Part shown: one piece after another, positions 1 to 8,937 of the stretch | How positions within the stretch are numbered: position 1 is the stretch's first letter | Layout of the letters: each line of letters starts with the position of its first letter | From: Pseudomonas sp. J452 | GTDB lineage: Bacteria; Pseudomonadota; Gammaproteobacteria; Pseudomonadales; Pseudomonadaceae | Reading direction: 5' to 3' | NCBI RefSeq assembly: GCF_024666525.1 | Contig: NZ_CP088294.1 | Coordinates: 3,844,001 to 3,908,000 of the forward strand | Length of the DNA stretch: 64,000 nucleotides | Notes under the pieces: model-generated | Told to the model about the DNA's origin: nothing | The model's input: the letters and a program-made list of their open reading frames with translations, nothing else | Database searches by the model: none | Made by a program: the position numbers and the translations under genes

Positions 1-371
1 GGAGCCGGACGCTGCCACAGACCCAACGGGTCGAGCGTCGCAGCCTGATGGCCACGCATGCGGTACGCCTGAATCAGACGCAGGACTTCGACCTGCTTCT
101 TCTCGTGCTCGCTGCTGACACTGCCGGCGGAAACCGGTTGTGCGCGGCGCTGGTTCTTGGCCAGCAGCACGAAATGATCACGGACGGTCGAGTGCGAAAC
201 GTCGGTGGCGGCATTGCCGTCAGTCGGCAATTTCTGGAAATAGGTGCGCCACTCTTCTGGCACAGCGTTGGGATCGTGCAGGTAGAGCTCATAGAGCTCT
301 TCCACGTAGGCAGCGTTACCACCGGATAGGTGGGCACTGTCCCACATGCGCTGCATCACGCTTTCTTGCAT
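1..371 (-). CDS. sucA: 2-oxoglutarate dehydrogenase E1 subunit, N-terminal part (runs off the window)
   Basis: This is the first 123 codons of the thiamine-dependent E1 component of the 2-oxoglutarate dehydrogenase complex, which decarboxylates 2-oxoglutarate in the TCA cycle. The N-terminus begins MQESVMQRMWDSAHLSG and continues through AYVEELYELYLHDPNAVPEEW, the typical E1 lead segment used for docking to E2. The ATG at 371 is chosen because it gives the family's usual N-terminus. The catalytic thiamine domain lies outside the window. It follows sdhCDAB on the same strand with a 242-base gap, the usual sdh-suc arrangement of pseudomonads. Confidence 0.95.
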   Translation of the reverse strand, partial: MQESVMQRMWDSAHLSGGNAAYVEELYELYLHDPNAVPEEWRTYFQKLPTDGNAATDVSHSTVRDHFVLLAKNQRRAQPVSAGSVSSEHEKKQVEVLRLIQAYRMRGHQAATLDPLGLWQRPA

Positions 372-526
372 GCTTGGTCACCCTCGGTAAGGGGACACCA
401 CCGGCGTGGAGGCCGTAATTGAGGCTCAAAGTCCTGAAGCAGCGACGGGTAAGCCACTACGGATCCCGCAGATAGTCCGGGCACCAGCCCGGATGCCCCT
501 GCTGGTCATCAAATTCTTTTCAAGTA

Positions 527-555
527 AGAACCGCGGCTTTGTGAGCTGCGGTTCT
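527..555 (-). terminator. Hairpin between sdhB and sucA
   Basis: An 8-base perfect stem (AGAACCGC at 527-534 pairing with GCGGTTCT at 548-555) sits downstream of the sdhB stop. On the minus strand it has no clean U-run after it, so it may attenuate, stabilise the sdh mRNA end or be a processing site rather than a strong terminator. The rest of the 372-613 gap shows no gene. Confidence 0.5.
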
Positions 556-613
556 GGTTTTACTGCGGCAGCGGAGTTACGCCGCCGCCGCAGGTATTAC
601 GGGTAAAACTGAA

Positions 614-1333
614 TCAGGTACCGCTCTGCAGCAGCATGTTGCGTACGTGGCCGATTGCCTTGGTCGGATTGAGACCTTTCGGGCAAACGTTCACGCAGTT
701 CATGATGCCGCGGCAACGGAACACGCTGAACGGATCGTCCAGCGAGGCCAGACGCTCTGCGGTCTTGGTGTCACGGCTGTCGGCAAGGAAACGATAAGCC
801 TGCAGCAGTGCAGCGGGACCGAGGAACTTGTCCGGGTTCCACCAGAAGGACGGGCAGCTGGTGGAGCAGCACGCGCACAGGATGCACTCGTACAGACCGT
901 CCAGCTTCTCGCGCTCTTCCGGCGACTGCAGACGCTCGATGGCCGGAGCCGGCGTGTCGTTCTGCAGGAAAGGCTGCACCTTCTCGTATTGCTTGTAGAA
1001 GATGCTCATATCGACCACCAGGTCACGAATGACCGGCAGGCCAGGCAGCGGGCGAATCACCAGCTTGTTGCCCTTGACCACGGAGGAGATCGGCGTGACG
1101 CAGGCCAGGCCGTTCTTGCCGCTGATGTTCATGCCGTCGGAACCGCACACGCCTTCACGGCAGGAGCGACGGTAGGAGAAGCCTTCGTCCTGTTCCTTGA
1201 TCAGGGCCAGTACGTCGAGCACCATCAGGTCCTTGCCGTCGATATCGACGGTGAAGTCCTGCATGAACGGCGCGGCATCTTTTTCCGGGTTGTAGCGATA
1301 AACGCTGACTTGCAAAGTTTTACCAAGAGACAT
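614..1333 (-). CDS. sdhB: Succinate dehydrogenase iron-sulfur subunit
   Basis: This is the electron-transfer subunit of complex II, passing electrons from SdhA FAD to ubiquinone at the inner membrane. The 239-residue protein carries the plant-type 2Fe-2S set (SCREGVCGSDGMN and a downstream C in KNGLAC) near residue 60, and the 4Fe-4S/3Fe-4S sets CILCACCSTSCP and CRGIMNCVNVCPKG. A GTG three codons upstream (1342) is also open, but the ATG at 1333 has an AAGGGTGG ribosome-binding site and gives the expected MSLGKTLQVSVYRYNP start. It follows sdhA by 11 bases. Confidence 0.97.
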   Translation of the reverse strand: MSLGKTLQVSVYRYNPEKDAAPFMQDFTVDIDGKDLMVLDVLALIKEQDEGFSYRRSCREGVCGSDGMNISGKNGLACVTPISSVVKGNKLVIRPLPGLPVIRDLVVDMSIFYKQYEKVQPFLQNDTPAPAIERLQSPEEREKLDGLYECILCACCSTSCPSFWWNPDKFLGPAALLQAYRFLADSRDTKTAERLASLDDPFSVFRCRGIMNCVNVCPKGLNPTKAIGHVRNMLLQSGT

Positions 1334-1344
1334 GATGACCACCC

Positions 1345-3117
1345 TTAATAAGTACGTACTTTGGGTTCAAAAGCAGGAACGGTCTTCGGCGCGAAGTTCA
1401 CAGCGCGCTTGGCGACACGTTTCTCACCCGGGAAGTACAGGGAGTGGCACAGCCAGTTCTCATCATCGCGATCCTCGTAGTCTTCGCGGGCATGCGCGCC
1501 ACGGGACTCGGTACGGGTATCGGCGGCGATGGCAGTGGCTTCGGCCACTTCCAGCAGGTTTTGCAGTTCCAGTGCTTCGATACGCGCAGTGTTGAAGGCC
1601 TGGCTCTTGTCCGCGATCTTGACGCTCGCGATCCGCTCACGCAGGTCGGCCAGTTGGGTAATACCCTTTTGCATGTACTCGCCGGTGCGGAATACACCGA
1701 AGTAGTTTTGCATGCACTGCTGCAGTTCTTTACGCAGCGGTGCGACATCTTCGCCGGTGCTGCGCTCGTTGACGCCAGCCAGACGCTTGAGCGACTGTTC
1801 GATGTCGGTTTCGCTGGCACCGCGGACTTCCACGCCTTCTTTCAGCGCTTTTTCCAGGTGCAGACCAGCGGCACGGCCAAATACCACCAGGTCGAGCAGC
1901 GAGTTGCCGCCCAGACGGTTAGCACCGTGTACCGACACGCACGCCACTTCGCCTACGGCGAACAGGCCTTCGATGATTTTGTCGTTGCCGTTGGCATCTT
2001 GGGTGATGGCCTGACCATGAATGTTGGTCGGCACGCCGCCCATCATGTAGTGGCAGGTCGGAATCACCGGAACCGGAGCGACGACCGGATCGACGTGAGC
2101 GAAAGTCTTCGACAGCTCACAGATACCTGGCAGGCGGCTGTGCAGCACTTCTTCGCCGAGGTGATCGAGCTTCAGCAGCACGTGATCCTTGTCCGGGCCA
2201 CAGCCGTTGCCGGCGATGACTTCCTTGACCATGGAACGTGCAACCACGTCGCGGCCGGCCAGGTCTTTGGCGTTCGGCGCATAACGCTCCATGAAACGCT
2301 CGCCATGGGCGTTGATCAGGTAACCACCCTCGCCACGGCAGCCTTCAGTAACCAGTACACCAGCGCCGGCGATACCGGTCGGGTGGAACTGCCACATCTC
2401 GATGTCCTGCACCGGCACGCCGGCACGCAGGGCCATGCCCACGCCGTCACCGGTGTTGATCAGGGCGTTGGTAGTAGAGGCGTAGATACGACCCGCACCG
2501 CCAGTGGCCAGAACCACAGCCTTGGAGCGGATGTAAACGGTTTCGCCGGTTTCGATGCAGATGGCAATGGTGCCGACAATGGCGCCATCCTGGTTCTTCA
2601 CCAGATCGACCGCGTACCACTCGTTGAGGAACGAGGTGCCAGCCTTGAGGTTGGCCTGGTACAGGGTGTGCAGCAGGGCGTGACCGGTACGGTCAGCCGC
2701 GGCGCAGGTACGTGCAGCCTGAGTCGGGTTGTTCGGGCCTTTGGACTGACCACCGAACGGACGCTGATAAATGCGGCCTTGTTCGGTACGGGAGAACGGC
2801 AGCCCCATGTGCTCCAGCTCAAACACGGCTTCCGGGCCTACGGAACACATGTACTCGATCGCGTCCTGGTCACCGATGTAGTCGGAGCCCTTGACGGTGT
2901 CGTACATGTGCCAGCGCCAATCGTCGTTCGGATCGGCCGAAGCGATGGCGCAGGTAATGCCACCCTGGGCGGATACGGTGTGCGAACGAGTCGGGAAAAC
3001 CTTGGTGACTACAGCGGTCTTGTGGCCGCCCTGAGCCAGTTGCAGCGCGGCACGCATGCCGGCACCGCCACCACCAATAATGATGGCGTCATAGGAAAGA
3101 GTACGAATGCTAGACAT
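1345..3117 (-). CDS. sdhA: Succinate dehydrogenase flavoprotein subunit
   Basis: This is the catalytic subunit of complex II, oxidising succinate to fumarate with covalently bound FAD. The 590-residue length is normal. Visible are the dinucleotide fold [17 protein letters not shown] at the N-terminus, the SHTVSAQGG segment whose histidine binds FAD covalently, the active-site segment [21 protein letters not shown], and the C-terminal [21 protein letters not shown]. It is the third gene of sdhCDAB, three bases after sdhD and eleven before sdhB, so it is co-transcribed and probably translationally linked. Confidence 0.98.
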   Translation of the reverse strand: MSSIRTLSYDAIIIGGGGAGMRAALQLAQGGHKTAVVTKVFPTRSHTVSAQGGITCAIASADPNDDWRWHMYDTVKGSDYIGDQDAIEYMCSVGPEAVFELEHMGLPFSRTEQGRIYQRPFGGQSKGPNNPTQAARTCAAADRTGHALLHTLYQANLKAGTSFLNEWYAVDLVKNQDGAIVGTIAICIETGETVYIRSKAVVLATGGAGRIYASTTNALINTGDGVGMALRAGVPVQDIEMWQFHPTGIAGAGVLVTEGCRGEGGYLINAHGERFMERYAPNAKDLAGRDVVARSMVKEVIAGNGCGPDKDHVLLKLDHLGEEVLHSRLPGICELSKTFAHVDPVVAPVPVIPTCHYMMGGVPTNIHGQAITQDANGNDKIIEGLFAVGEVACVSVHGANRLGGNSLLDLVVFGRAAGLHLEKALKEGVEVRGASETDIEQSLKRLAGVNERSTGEDVAPLRKELQQCMQNYFGVFRTGEYMQKGITQLADLRERIASVKIADKSQAFNTARIEALELQNLLEVAEATAIAADTRTESRGAHAREDYEDRDDENWLCHSLYFPGEKRVAKRAVNFAPKTVPAFEPKVRTY

Positions 3118-3120
3118 TAA

Positions 3121-3489
3121 TCAGACACCCCAGAGAATCTGTACGCCCCAGACGAAGAACGCGAACATGGCAATGCCGCAGAACGCCTGGAACAGGAAAC
3201 GCACGACAGTCGCCCACTTGCCCAGCGCCATTGGCGTCAGGTAGTCAGTGGAGATGGTCCACATGCCGACCCAGGCGTGTACGCCCAGGGCCACCAGGGC
3301 CAGCAGACTGAAGATGCGCATCGCCGTGTGAGCGAACAGACCGTGCCATTCGGCGTAGCCGAGGCCCGGATTCACCACGAGGAAGCCGATCAGGAAGAGG
3401 AAATAAGCCGCGAGAACAACCGCAGACACGCGCTGGGCCATCCAGTCGTAGAGGCCCGAGCGAGAGAAGTTCGTTACGTTGGTTACCAT
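3121..3489 (-). CDS. sdhD: Succinate dehydrogenase membrane anchor subunit D
   Basis: This is a 122-residue membrane anchor of complex II with three hydrophobic helices (around VVLAAYFLFLIGFLVV, IFSLLALVALGVHAWVGMW and LFQAFCGIAMFAFFVW). HAWVGMWTISTDYL holds a conserved heme/quinone-site region. The ATG at 3489 gives the family start MVTNVTNFSRSGLYDWMAQR. The frame is open well upstream to 3681, but that part only shadows sdhC. The gene overlaps the end of sdhC by 7 bases, which suggests coupled translation. Confidence 0.95.
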   Translation of the reverse strand: MVTNVTNFSRSGLYDWMAQRVSAVVLAAYFLFLIGFLVVNPGLGYAEWHGLFAHTAMRIFSLLALVALGVHAWVGMWTISTDYLTPMALGKWATVVRFLFQAFCGIAMFAFFVWGVQILWGV

Positions 3490-3869
3490 ATCCACACCCC
3501 TGCCAGCAGGATCACCACCACGGAAACCACGATGACGATTTTCGAGCCCAGCTTGCCGCCTTCCAGCGACTCGCCGACACCCATGTCCATGATCAGATGG
3601 CGTACACCGGCCACCAGGTGATACAGCAGAGCGGACAACAGGCCCCAGACAATCAGCTTGGCCAGCGGACTGGTCAGACACGCCTTGACTTCTGCAAAGC
3701 CTTCCTCGGAGCTCAGCGACTTGTCGAGTGCGAACAGCAGCACGGCAAGGCCGACAAAGAGAATGACACCGGAAACACGGTGCAGAATGGACGTATAAGC
3801 GGTGATCGGGAGTTTGATAGTCCTGAGATCTAGGTTTACAGGTCGTTGGCTATTCACGGCTTTTTTCAC
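3483..3869 (-). CDS. sdhC: Succinate dehydrogenase cytochrome b556 subunit
   Basis: This is the heme-binding membrane subunit of complex II, first gene of sdhCDAB. The signature QRPVNLDLRTIKLPITAYTSILHRVSG precedes three transmembrane helices; the conserved heme-ligand histidine lies in SALLYHLVAGVRHLIMDMG. I chose the GTG at 3869 (VKKAVNSQRPVN) because an AGGGG ribosome-binding site lies about 9 bases upstream and the product has the usual length of 128 residues. An upstream ATG at 3896 would add an unconserved nine-residue leader. Confidence 0.93.
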   Translation of the reverse strand: MKKAVNSQRPVNLDLRTIKLPITAYTSILHRVSGVILFVGLAVLLFALDKSLSSEEGFAEVKACLTSPLAKLIVWGLLSALLYHLVAGVRHLIMDMGVGESLEGGKLGSKIVIVVSVVVILLAGVWIW

Positions 3870-3988
3870 ACTAGAGGCCCCTAACAAACAGGGCAAGTTG
3901 TCGGGAAGTGCACTGGTCAGGTACCCCTCACCAAGGGAGTGCCAACCGCCAAAACGCAGGCCCTAAAGCCCCTGACGGCCGGGCGCAG

Positions 3989-4017
3989 AGTATAGACAGT
4001 TAGGTAACTAATGACAA
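3989..4017 (-). promoter_or_regulatory. Sigma-70 promoter for sdhCDAB
   Basis: On the minus strand TTGTCA (4017-4012) and TATACT (3994-3989) are separated by exactly 17 bases, close to the sigma-70 consensus. The site lies 120 bases upstream of the sdhC GTG, leaving a sizeable leader. No second strong promoter was seen in the 349-base sdhC-gltA gap apart from the divergent gltA promoter. Confidence 0.75.
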
Positions 4018-4131
4018 CGTAAAGACCCTCGCTAAAAGCGGATTGCGCCACCTTAATAAATGGCGTATTAGCGGCACTTATTGCGCCCCAAAACAGGGCT
4101 GGAAGCCGTCTGCCATCTGGCTTAGGGCAAA

Positions 4132-4159
4132 TTGACATTAAAATTTATGTCTCTATAGT
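4132..4159 (+). promoter_or_regulatory. Sigma-70 promoter for gltA
   Basis: TTGACA (4132-4137) matches the -35 consensus and TATAGT (4154-4159) the -10, with a 16-base spacer. It is 60 bases upstream of the gltA start. It diverges from the sdhC promoter, with about 115 bases between the two -35 boxes, so shared regulation of the two TCA operons is possible. Confidence 0.8.
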
Positions 4160-4218
4160 GTCCCGGGCCCTGCGTGGGGGGCCGTCTGATGATTTCAAGC
4201 ATAAACAGGAGGCCGAAC

Positions 4219-5508
4219 ATGGCTGACAAAAAAGCGCAGTTGATCATCGAGGGCAATGCCCCCGTAGAGCTGCCCGTTCTGACCGGCACCGTTGGTCCCG
4301 ATGTAGTTGACGTGCGGGGCCTAACCGCCACGGGTCGCTTCACATTTGATCCTGGCTTTATGTCGACCGCCTCTTGCGAGTCGAAAATCACCTATATCGA
4401 TGGCGACCAGGGCATCCTGCTGCATCGCGGCTACCCGATCGAGCAACTGGCCGAGAAATCCGACTACCTGGAAACCTGCTACCTGCTGCTGAACGGCGAA
4501 CTGCCGAGCGCAGAGGAAAAGGCCAAGTTCGTCAGCACCATCAAGAACCACACCATGGTTCACGAGCAGTTGAAGAGCTTCTTCAACGGCTTCCGCCGCG
4601 ATGCCCACCCGATGGCCATCATGTGCGGCGTGGTCGGCGCCCTCTCCGCCTTCTACCACGACTCCCTGGACATCAATAACCCGCAGCATCGTGAAGTATC
4701 GGCCATGCGCCTGATCGCCAAGATGCCGACCATCGCTGCCATGGCCTACAAGTACTCCATGGGCCAGCCGATGATGTATCCGCGTAACGACCTGAACTAC
4801 GCGGAAAACTTCCTGCACATGATGTTCAACACCCCGTGCGAGATCAAACCGATCAGCCCGGTACTGGCCAAGGCGATGGACCGCATCTTCGTCCTGCACG
4901 CCGACCATGAGCAGAACGCCTCCACCTCCACCGTACGCCTGGCCGGTTCGTCCGGCGCCAACCCGTTCGCCTGTATCGCTGCCGGCATCGCCGCGCTGTG
5001 GGGCCCGGCACACGGCGGCGCCAACGAAGCCGTACTGACCATGCTGGACGAGATCGGCAGCGTCGAGAACATCGACAAGTTCATCGCCAAGGCCAAGGAC
5101 AAGAACGATCCGTTCAAGCTGATGGGCTTCGGTCACCGCGTTTACAAGAACCGCGACCCGCGCGCCACCGTGATGAAGAAGACCTGCGACGAAGTGCTCG
5201 GCGAACTGGGCATCACCAACGACCCGCAGCTGCAACTGGCCATGCGCCTGGAAGAGATCGCCCTGACCGATCCGTACTTCAAGGAACGCAACCTGTACCC
5301 GAACGTCGACTTCTACTCGGGGATCATCCTCAAGGCGATCGGCATTCCGACCAGCATGTTCACCGTGATCTTCGCCCTCGCGCGCACCGTCGGCTGGATC
5401 TCGCACTGGAAGGAAATGCTCTCCAGCCCGTACAAGATCGGTCGTCCGCGTCAGCTGTACACCGGCTACGCGCAGCGTGACATCGTGCCGCTGGACCAGC
5501 GCAAGTAA
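4219..5508 (+). CDS. gltA: Citrate synthase
   Basis: This condenses oxaloacetate with acetyl-CoA, the entry step of the TCA cycle. The 429-residue protein is the type II hexameric kind found in Gram-negative bacteria. Catalytic segments are visible: [28 protein letters not shown] and [10 protein letters not shown], containing the two histidines and the aspartate. The frame is open to 4174, but the ATG at 4219 has an AGGAGG box at 4207-4212 and gives [12 protein letters not shown], the family start. It has its own promoter and a strong terminator. Confidence 0.98.
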   Translation: MADKKAQLIIEGNAPVELPVLTGTVGPDVVDVRGLTATGRFTFDPGFMSTASCESKITYIDGDQGILLHRGYPIEQLAEKSDYLETCYLLLNGELPSAEEKAKFVSTIKNHTMVHEQLKSFFNGFRRDAHPMAIMCGVVGALSAFYHDSLDINNPQHREVSAMRLIAKMPTIAAMAYKYSMGQPMMYPRNDLNYAENFLHMMFNTPCEIKPISPVLAKAMDRIFVLHADHEQNASTSTVRLAGSSGANPFACIAAGIAALWGPAHGGANEAVLTMLDEIGSVENIDKFIAKAKDKNDPFKLMGFGHRVYKNRDPRATVMKKTCDEVLGELGITNDPQLQLAMRLEEIALTDPYFKERNLYPNVDFYSGIILKAIGIPTSMFTVIFALARTVGWISHWKEMLSSPYKIGRPRQLYTGYAQRDIVPLDQRK

Positions 5509-5525
5509 GCATCGCCGCAACAAGA

Positions 5526-5553
5526 AAAAAGGCTGCCATCTGGCAGCCTTTTT
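5526..5553 (+). terminator. Rho-independent terminator of gltA
   Basis: AAAAAGGCTGCCA and TGGCAGCCTTTTT form a perfect stem with a two-base loop, 17 bases after the gltA stop. The A-run before and T-run after make it able to work in both directions, so it may also stop minus-strand readthrough from the type VI island. Confidence 0.9.
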
Positions 5554-5587
5554 CGTTTCGGTGTCCCGCCCCAACATCCCAAAACGG

Positions 5588-5614
5588 TCAAAGCGCGAAA
5601 CGGCGATCCGGATG
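5588..5614 (-). pseudogene. 3' remnant of a third Tli5b-type immunity gene
   Basis: On the minus strand this reads HPDRRFAL-stop, identical to the last eight codons of the two intact immunity genes at 7102 and 8035. It abuts the left end of the IS element. Together with the 5' remnant on the other side of the IS it shows that a third copy stood here and that nearly all of its body was lost. The 20-odd bases beyond the stop (5565-5587) also resemble the sequence after the intact copies. Confidence 0.8.
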
Positions 5615-5615
5615 T

Positions 5616-5642
5616 TTGAATCGTACCGGCTTTCGTGGAGGC
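5616..5642 (+). repeat. Left terminal inverted repeat of the IS3 element
   Basis: It begins TTGAATCGTACCGG and ends GTGGAGGC. It matches the reverse complement of 6903-6929 at all but about three of 27 positions. The homology to the flanking immunity gene stops at 5614. Confidence 0.88.
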
Positions 5643-5666
5643 CCCAACTCTTGAGAAGATGAGGCT

Positions 5667-5990
5667 ATGAAAAAGACCATTACCTACTCCCCTGAAGTCC
5701 GTGAACGTGCCGTGCGCATGGTTCTGGAGCACCTGAACGACTATCCGTCCGAGTGGGCGGCCATTGAGGCCATTGCCCCGAAGATTGGCTGTGCAGCGCA
5801 AACTCTGCATGGCTGGATTCGTCGCCATCAAACTGATGCCGGTCAGCGTCCTGGGCCGACCACCGAAGAGCGCAAGCGCATCAAGGCCTTGGAGCGAGAG
5901 AATCGCGAGCTGCGCAAGGCCAACGAGATCCTGCGCCTGGCCAGTGCGTATTTTGCCCAGGCGGAGCTCGACCGCCGCACCAAGTCCTGA
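5667..5990 (+). CDS. IS3-family transposase OrfA
   Basis: This is a 107-residue DNA-binding subunit of the IS3 transposase. It starts [22 protein letters not shown] and has a helix-turn-helix around [20 protein letters not shown], followed by a coiled coil ([23 protein letters not shown]), as in functional OrfA proteins. In active IS3 elements a -1 ribosomal frameshift near the end of orfA produces the OrfAB transposase. The -1 frame is open through the end of orfA and contains a TTTT run near 5951 that could allow slipping, but I cannot define the site. OrfA itself looks intact. Confidence 0.92.
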   Translation: MKKTITYSPEVRERAVRMVLEHLNDYPSEWAAIEAIAPKIGCAAQTLHGWIRRHQTDAGQRPGPTTEERKRIKALERENRELRKANEILRLASAYFAQAELDRRTKS

Positions 5991-5992
5991 GG

Positions 5993-6889
<897 letters not shown>

Positions 6890-6902
6890 CTTAAACGAAA
6901 CA

Positions 6903-6929
6903 GCCTCCACAAAAACCGGTGCGATTCAA
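6903..6929 (-). repeat. Right terminal inverted repeat of the IS3 element
   Basis: Reading inward on the minus strand it gives TTGAATCGCACCGG and ends GTGGAGGC, pairing with the left repeat. It abuts the 5' remnant of the immunity gene at 6930. Confidence 0.88.
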
Positions 6930-7075
6930 CCAGGCATCGGCGGCGGCGTCCAATGGCGGGTTATGGTCTTTTTCGTAGGCGTGAATGCCGGATAAGCCAT
7001 GGCAGGCACTCCACCCAGACACAGCAAAAGAAAGAAAAGGCTTCGCACCAAGGCTTTAATCGGCGGCAGTTGCAT
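6930..7075 (-). pseudogene. 5' remnant of a third Tli5b-type immunity gene
   Basis: From an ATG at 7075 the minus strand reads MQLPPIKALVRSLFFLLL and CLGGVPAMAYPAFT, a signal peptide nearly identical to that of the neighbouring intact copy. A 4-base deletion after AYPAFT then shifts the frame; in the restored frame EKDHNPPLDAAADAW continues until the IS end interrupts codon W-F. The copy is therefore doubly broken: a frameshift just after the signal peptide, and replacement of roughly 250 codons by the IS. Confidence 0.85.
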
Positions 7076-7104
7076 AGGGCGTCCCAGCATCCCCAAACGG
7101 GTCA
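7056..7104 (-). repeat. Copy of the effector 3'-end/immunity 5'-start unit (third)
   Basis: This 49-base segment matches 7988-8037 and the end of the phospholipase gene at 8918-8967. It contains the end of one immunity gene, the junction, and the start of the next. In frame with the phospholipase end it still reads TPYATAAD-stop, although no phospholipase gene precedes it. Confidence 0.75.
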
Positions 7105-8007
7105 AAGCGCGAAACGGCGATCCGGATGCTCGGCATCGAGGCCCTGCTCTGGATGAGGAGGAAGAGGATGTTCCTTGGCCAAATTGGGGAAACGCAGATC
7201 CGGGTTTTCATCAACTTGATACATGTGCGCCTTGTAAAAGTCGGCGAGCTGCTTGTCGGATTTGTAGCCCCTAGTAAAAGCAGGTCCCGATTCTGGACTG
7301 AAGACTTCATAAAGCTCCATGAACCCTGCTGTGCTCCCAAGCGAAGCGGCCCGCTGGTAGTAGAAAAGGGCTCTCGGTTGATTGTGCTTGCGGATTTCAT
7401 AGAACTGCGCGGCTTCGATGATTGCTTCTGGCACGTCTTGGGCGCCCGCACATTGGAAATACTGCTCAGCCATCGGATCATCCTGTTTCTCCCGCGGCAG
7501 AGAAAAAGCAAAGTAATTACCTAGTGCGACCTGGGCCTGCGGACTGCCCAGCTGCGCTGCCTGGAACATATAGGAACTGGCCATGCGATCGTCGCGCAGC
7601 ATGCCTTTACCGCGCTCGGCAGCGACCGCCCAGTTGTAGTAGCCCAGCGGCACCTTGAGTTCGACCATTTGCTCGTAAAGGTCGAGCATTTTCTGGGTGT
7701 CTTTCTCCACCCCTGGCCTGCCCGGCCAGCCTGTTCGGTATAGGCGTGCCAGGTTGTGCATGGCCTTCCAGTGATTTTTGCCGATGGCCTTTTCATAGAG
7801 CTCGACAACGCGAGGCCAGTCTCGAAGATCTTTCTCCAGGCTCCTGGCTTCCTGAAACCATGTATCGGCCTCTGCATCCAGCGGCGGGTTATGGTCTTTT
7901 TCGTGAGCGCAGGTGAATTCTGGGTAAGCCATGGCAGGCACCCCACCCAGGAACAGCAAAAGAAAGAAAAGGCCTCGCATCAGGACTTTAATCGGCAGTA
8001 GTTGCAT
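7102..8007 (-). CDS. Tli5b-type T6SS immunity protein with Sel1 repeats (copy 2)
   Basis: This is a predicted periplasmic immunity protein that neutralises the adjacent phospholipase effector; the assignment rests on position and on resemblance to the P. aeruginosa PA5086-5088 trio next to PldB. The 301-residue product has a signal peptide (MQLLPIKVLMRGLFFLLL, cleavage probably after AMA) and Sel1/TPR-like helices (KAMHNLARLYRTGWPG, GYYNWAVAAERGKG, YYQRAASLGS). The start at 8007 is chosen by alignment with its paralogues; the frame is open to 8028. It is nearly identical to copy 1 in its first about 165 residues and last 35, but diverges between. Confidence 0.85.
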   Translation of the reverse strand: MQLLPIKVLMRGLFFLLLFLGGVPAMAYPEFTCAHEKDHNPPLDAEADTWFQEARSLEKDLRDWPRVVELYEKAIGKNHWKAMHNLARLYRTGWPGRPGVEKDTQKMLDLYEQMVELKVPLGYYNWAVAAERGKGMLRDDRMASSYMFQAAQLGSPQAQVALGNYFAFSLPREKQDDPMAEQYFQCAGAQDVPEAIIEAAQFYEIRKHNQPRALFYYQRAASLGSTAGFMELYEVFSPESGPAFTRGYKSDKQLADFYKAHMYQVDENPDLRFPNLAKEHPLPPHPEQGLDAEHPDRRFAL

Positions 8008-8037
8008 AGAGCGTCCCACCATCCCCACACCGGGTCA
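7988..8037 (-). repeat. Copy of the effector 3'-end/immunity 5'-start unit (second)
   Basis: These 50 bases align without gaps to 8918-8967. There they are the last codons of the phospholipase gene; here they form the junction between the two intact immunity genes. This marks the boundary of the tandem duplication that built the array. Confidence 0.8.
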
Positions 8038-8937
8038 AAGCGCGAAACGACGATCCGGATGCTCGGCATCAAGGCCCTGCTCCGGATGAGGCGGCAGAGG
8101 GTGTTCCTTGGCCAGATCGGGGAAGCGCAGATCCGGGTTATTGCGTACTTGCGCATAGAATTTTTCGTAGACGTCATGCAGTTCATTGTTGGCTTTGTAG
8201 CCAAGCGTGAAGCCTGGTGAACTGTCTGGGTTGAACACGCTGCTCAATGTGCTGACTGCGGAGGCGTCACCGAATGACGCTGCACGCTGGTAGTAGAACA
8301 AAGCGCGTGGATAGTTCCTCTTGGCCGTGTCATAGAACCCAGCCACTTCTAGGAGCGCCTCAGGATTATCTTGGGCGCCGGCGCAGCGAAAGTAGGCCTC
8401 AGCCATTACATCGTCTTGTTTCTCGCTAGGTAATGCGAAGGCGAAAAAGTTGCCAAGGGCAACCTGGGCTTGGGGGCTGCCTAGCTGCGCCGCCTGGAAC
8501 ATATAGGAACTGGCCATGCGATCGTCGCGCAGCATGCCTTTACCGCGCTCGGCAGCGACGGCCCAGTTGTAGTAACCCAGCGGCACTTTGAGCTCAACCA
8601 TTTGCTCGTAAAGGTCGAGCATTTTCTGGGTGTCTTTCTCCACCCCCGGCCTGCCCGGCCAGCCTGTTCGGTATAGGCGTGCCAGGTTGTGCATGGCCTT
8701 CCAGTGATCCTTGGCGATGGCCTTTTCATAGAGCTCGACAACTCGGGGCCAGTCGCGGAGATCTTTCTCCAGACTTCTGGCTTCCTGAAACCAGGTATCG
8801 GCCTCGGAATCCAGCGGCGGGTTATGGTCTTTTTCGTAGACACAGGTGAATGTGGGATAGGCCATGGCCGGTACTCCATGTATGGCAGCGAGGATGAAGA
8901 AGACTGTCGTTAGCGTTTTAATCAGCCGCAGTCGCAT
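8035..8937 (-). CDS. Tli5b-type T6SS immunity protein with Sel1 repeats (copy 1)
   Basis: This is the first immunity gene after the effector, overlapping the phospholipase 3' end by 20 bases, so the two are translationally coupled. The 300-residue product has a signal peptide (MRLRLIKTLTTVFFILAA, then IHGVPAMA) that directs it to the periplasm, where Tle5-class effectors act, then Sel1-like repeats. The ATG at 8937 is preceded by GGAG at good spacing; an ATG at 8952 would add five residues. The region around residues 165-265 differs strongly from copy 2 and is the candidate specificity region. A role in immunity is inference from synteny. Confidence 0.86.
   Translation of the reverse strand: MRLRLIKTLTTVFFILAAIHGVPAMAYPTFTCVYEKDHNPPLDSEADTWFQEARSLEKDLRDWPRVVELYEKAIAKDHWKAMHNLARLYRTGWPGRPGVEKDTQKMLDLYEQMVELKVPLGYYNWAVAAERGKGMLRDDRMASSYMFQAAQLGSPQAQVALGNFFAFALPSEKQDDVMAEAYFRCAGAQDNPEALLEVAGFYDTAKRNYPRALFYYQRAASFGDASAVSTLSSVFNPDSSPGFTLGYKANNELHDVYEKFYAQVRNNPDLRFPDLAKEHPLPPHPEQGLDAEHPDRRFAL

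Noticed and set aside
1444..3120. Long plus-strand open frame of 558 codons opposite sdhA
   Set aside because: It mirrors the codons of sdhA in a high-GC gene, has no known domain and no ribosome-binding site. Similar long antisense frames lie opposite gltA, the acyl-CoA synthetase (13570-15366), the hybrid kinases and ftsK.
3490..3681. Longer sdhD with a start at 3681
   Set aside because: The extension is out-of-frame sdhC coding sequence and lacks hydrophobic or conserved character.
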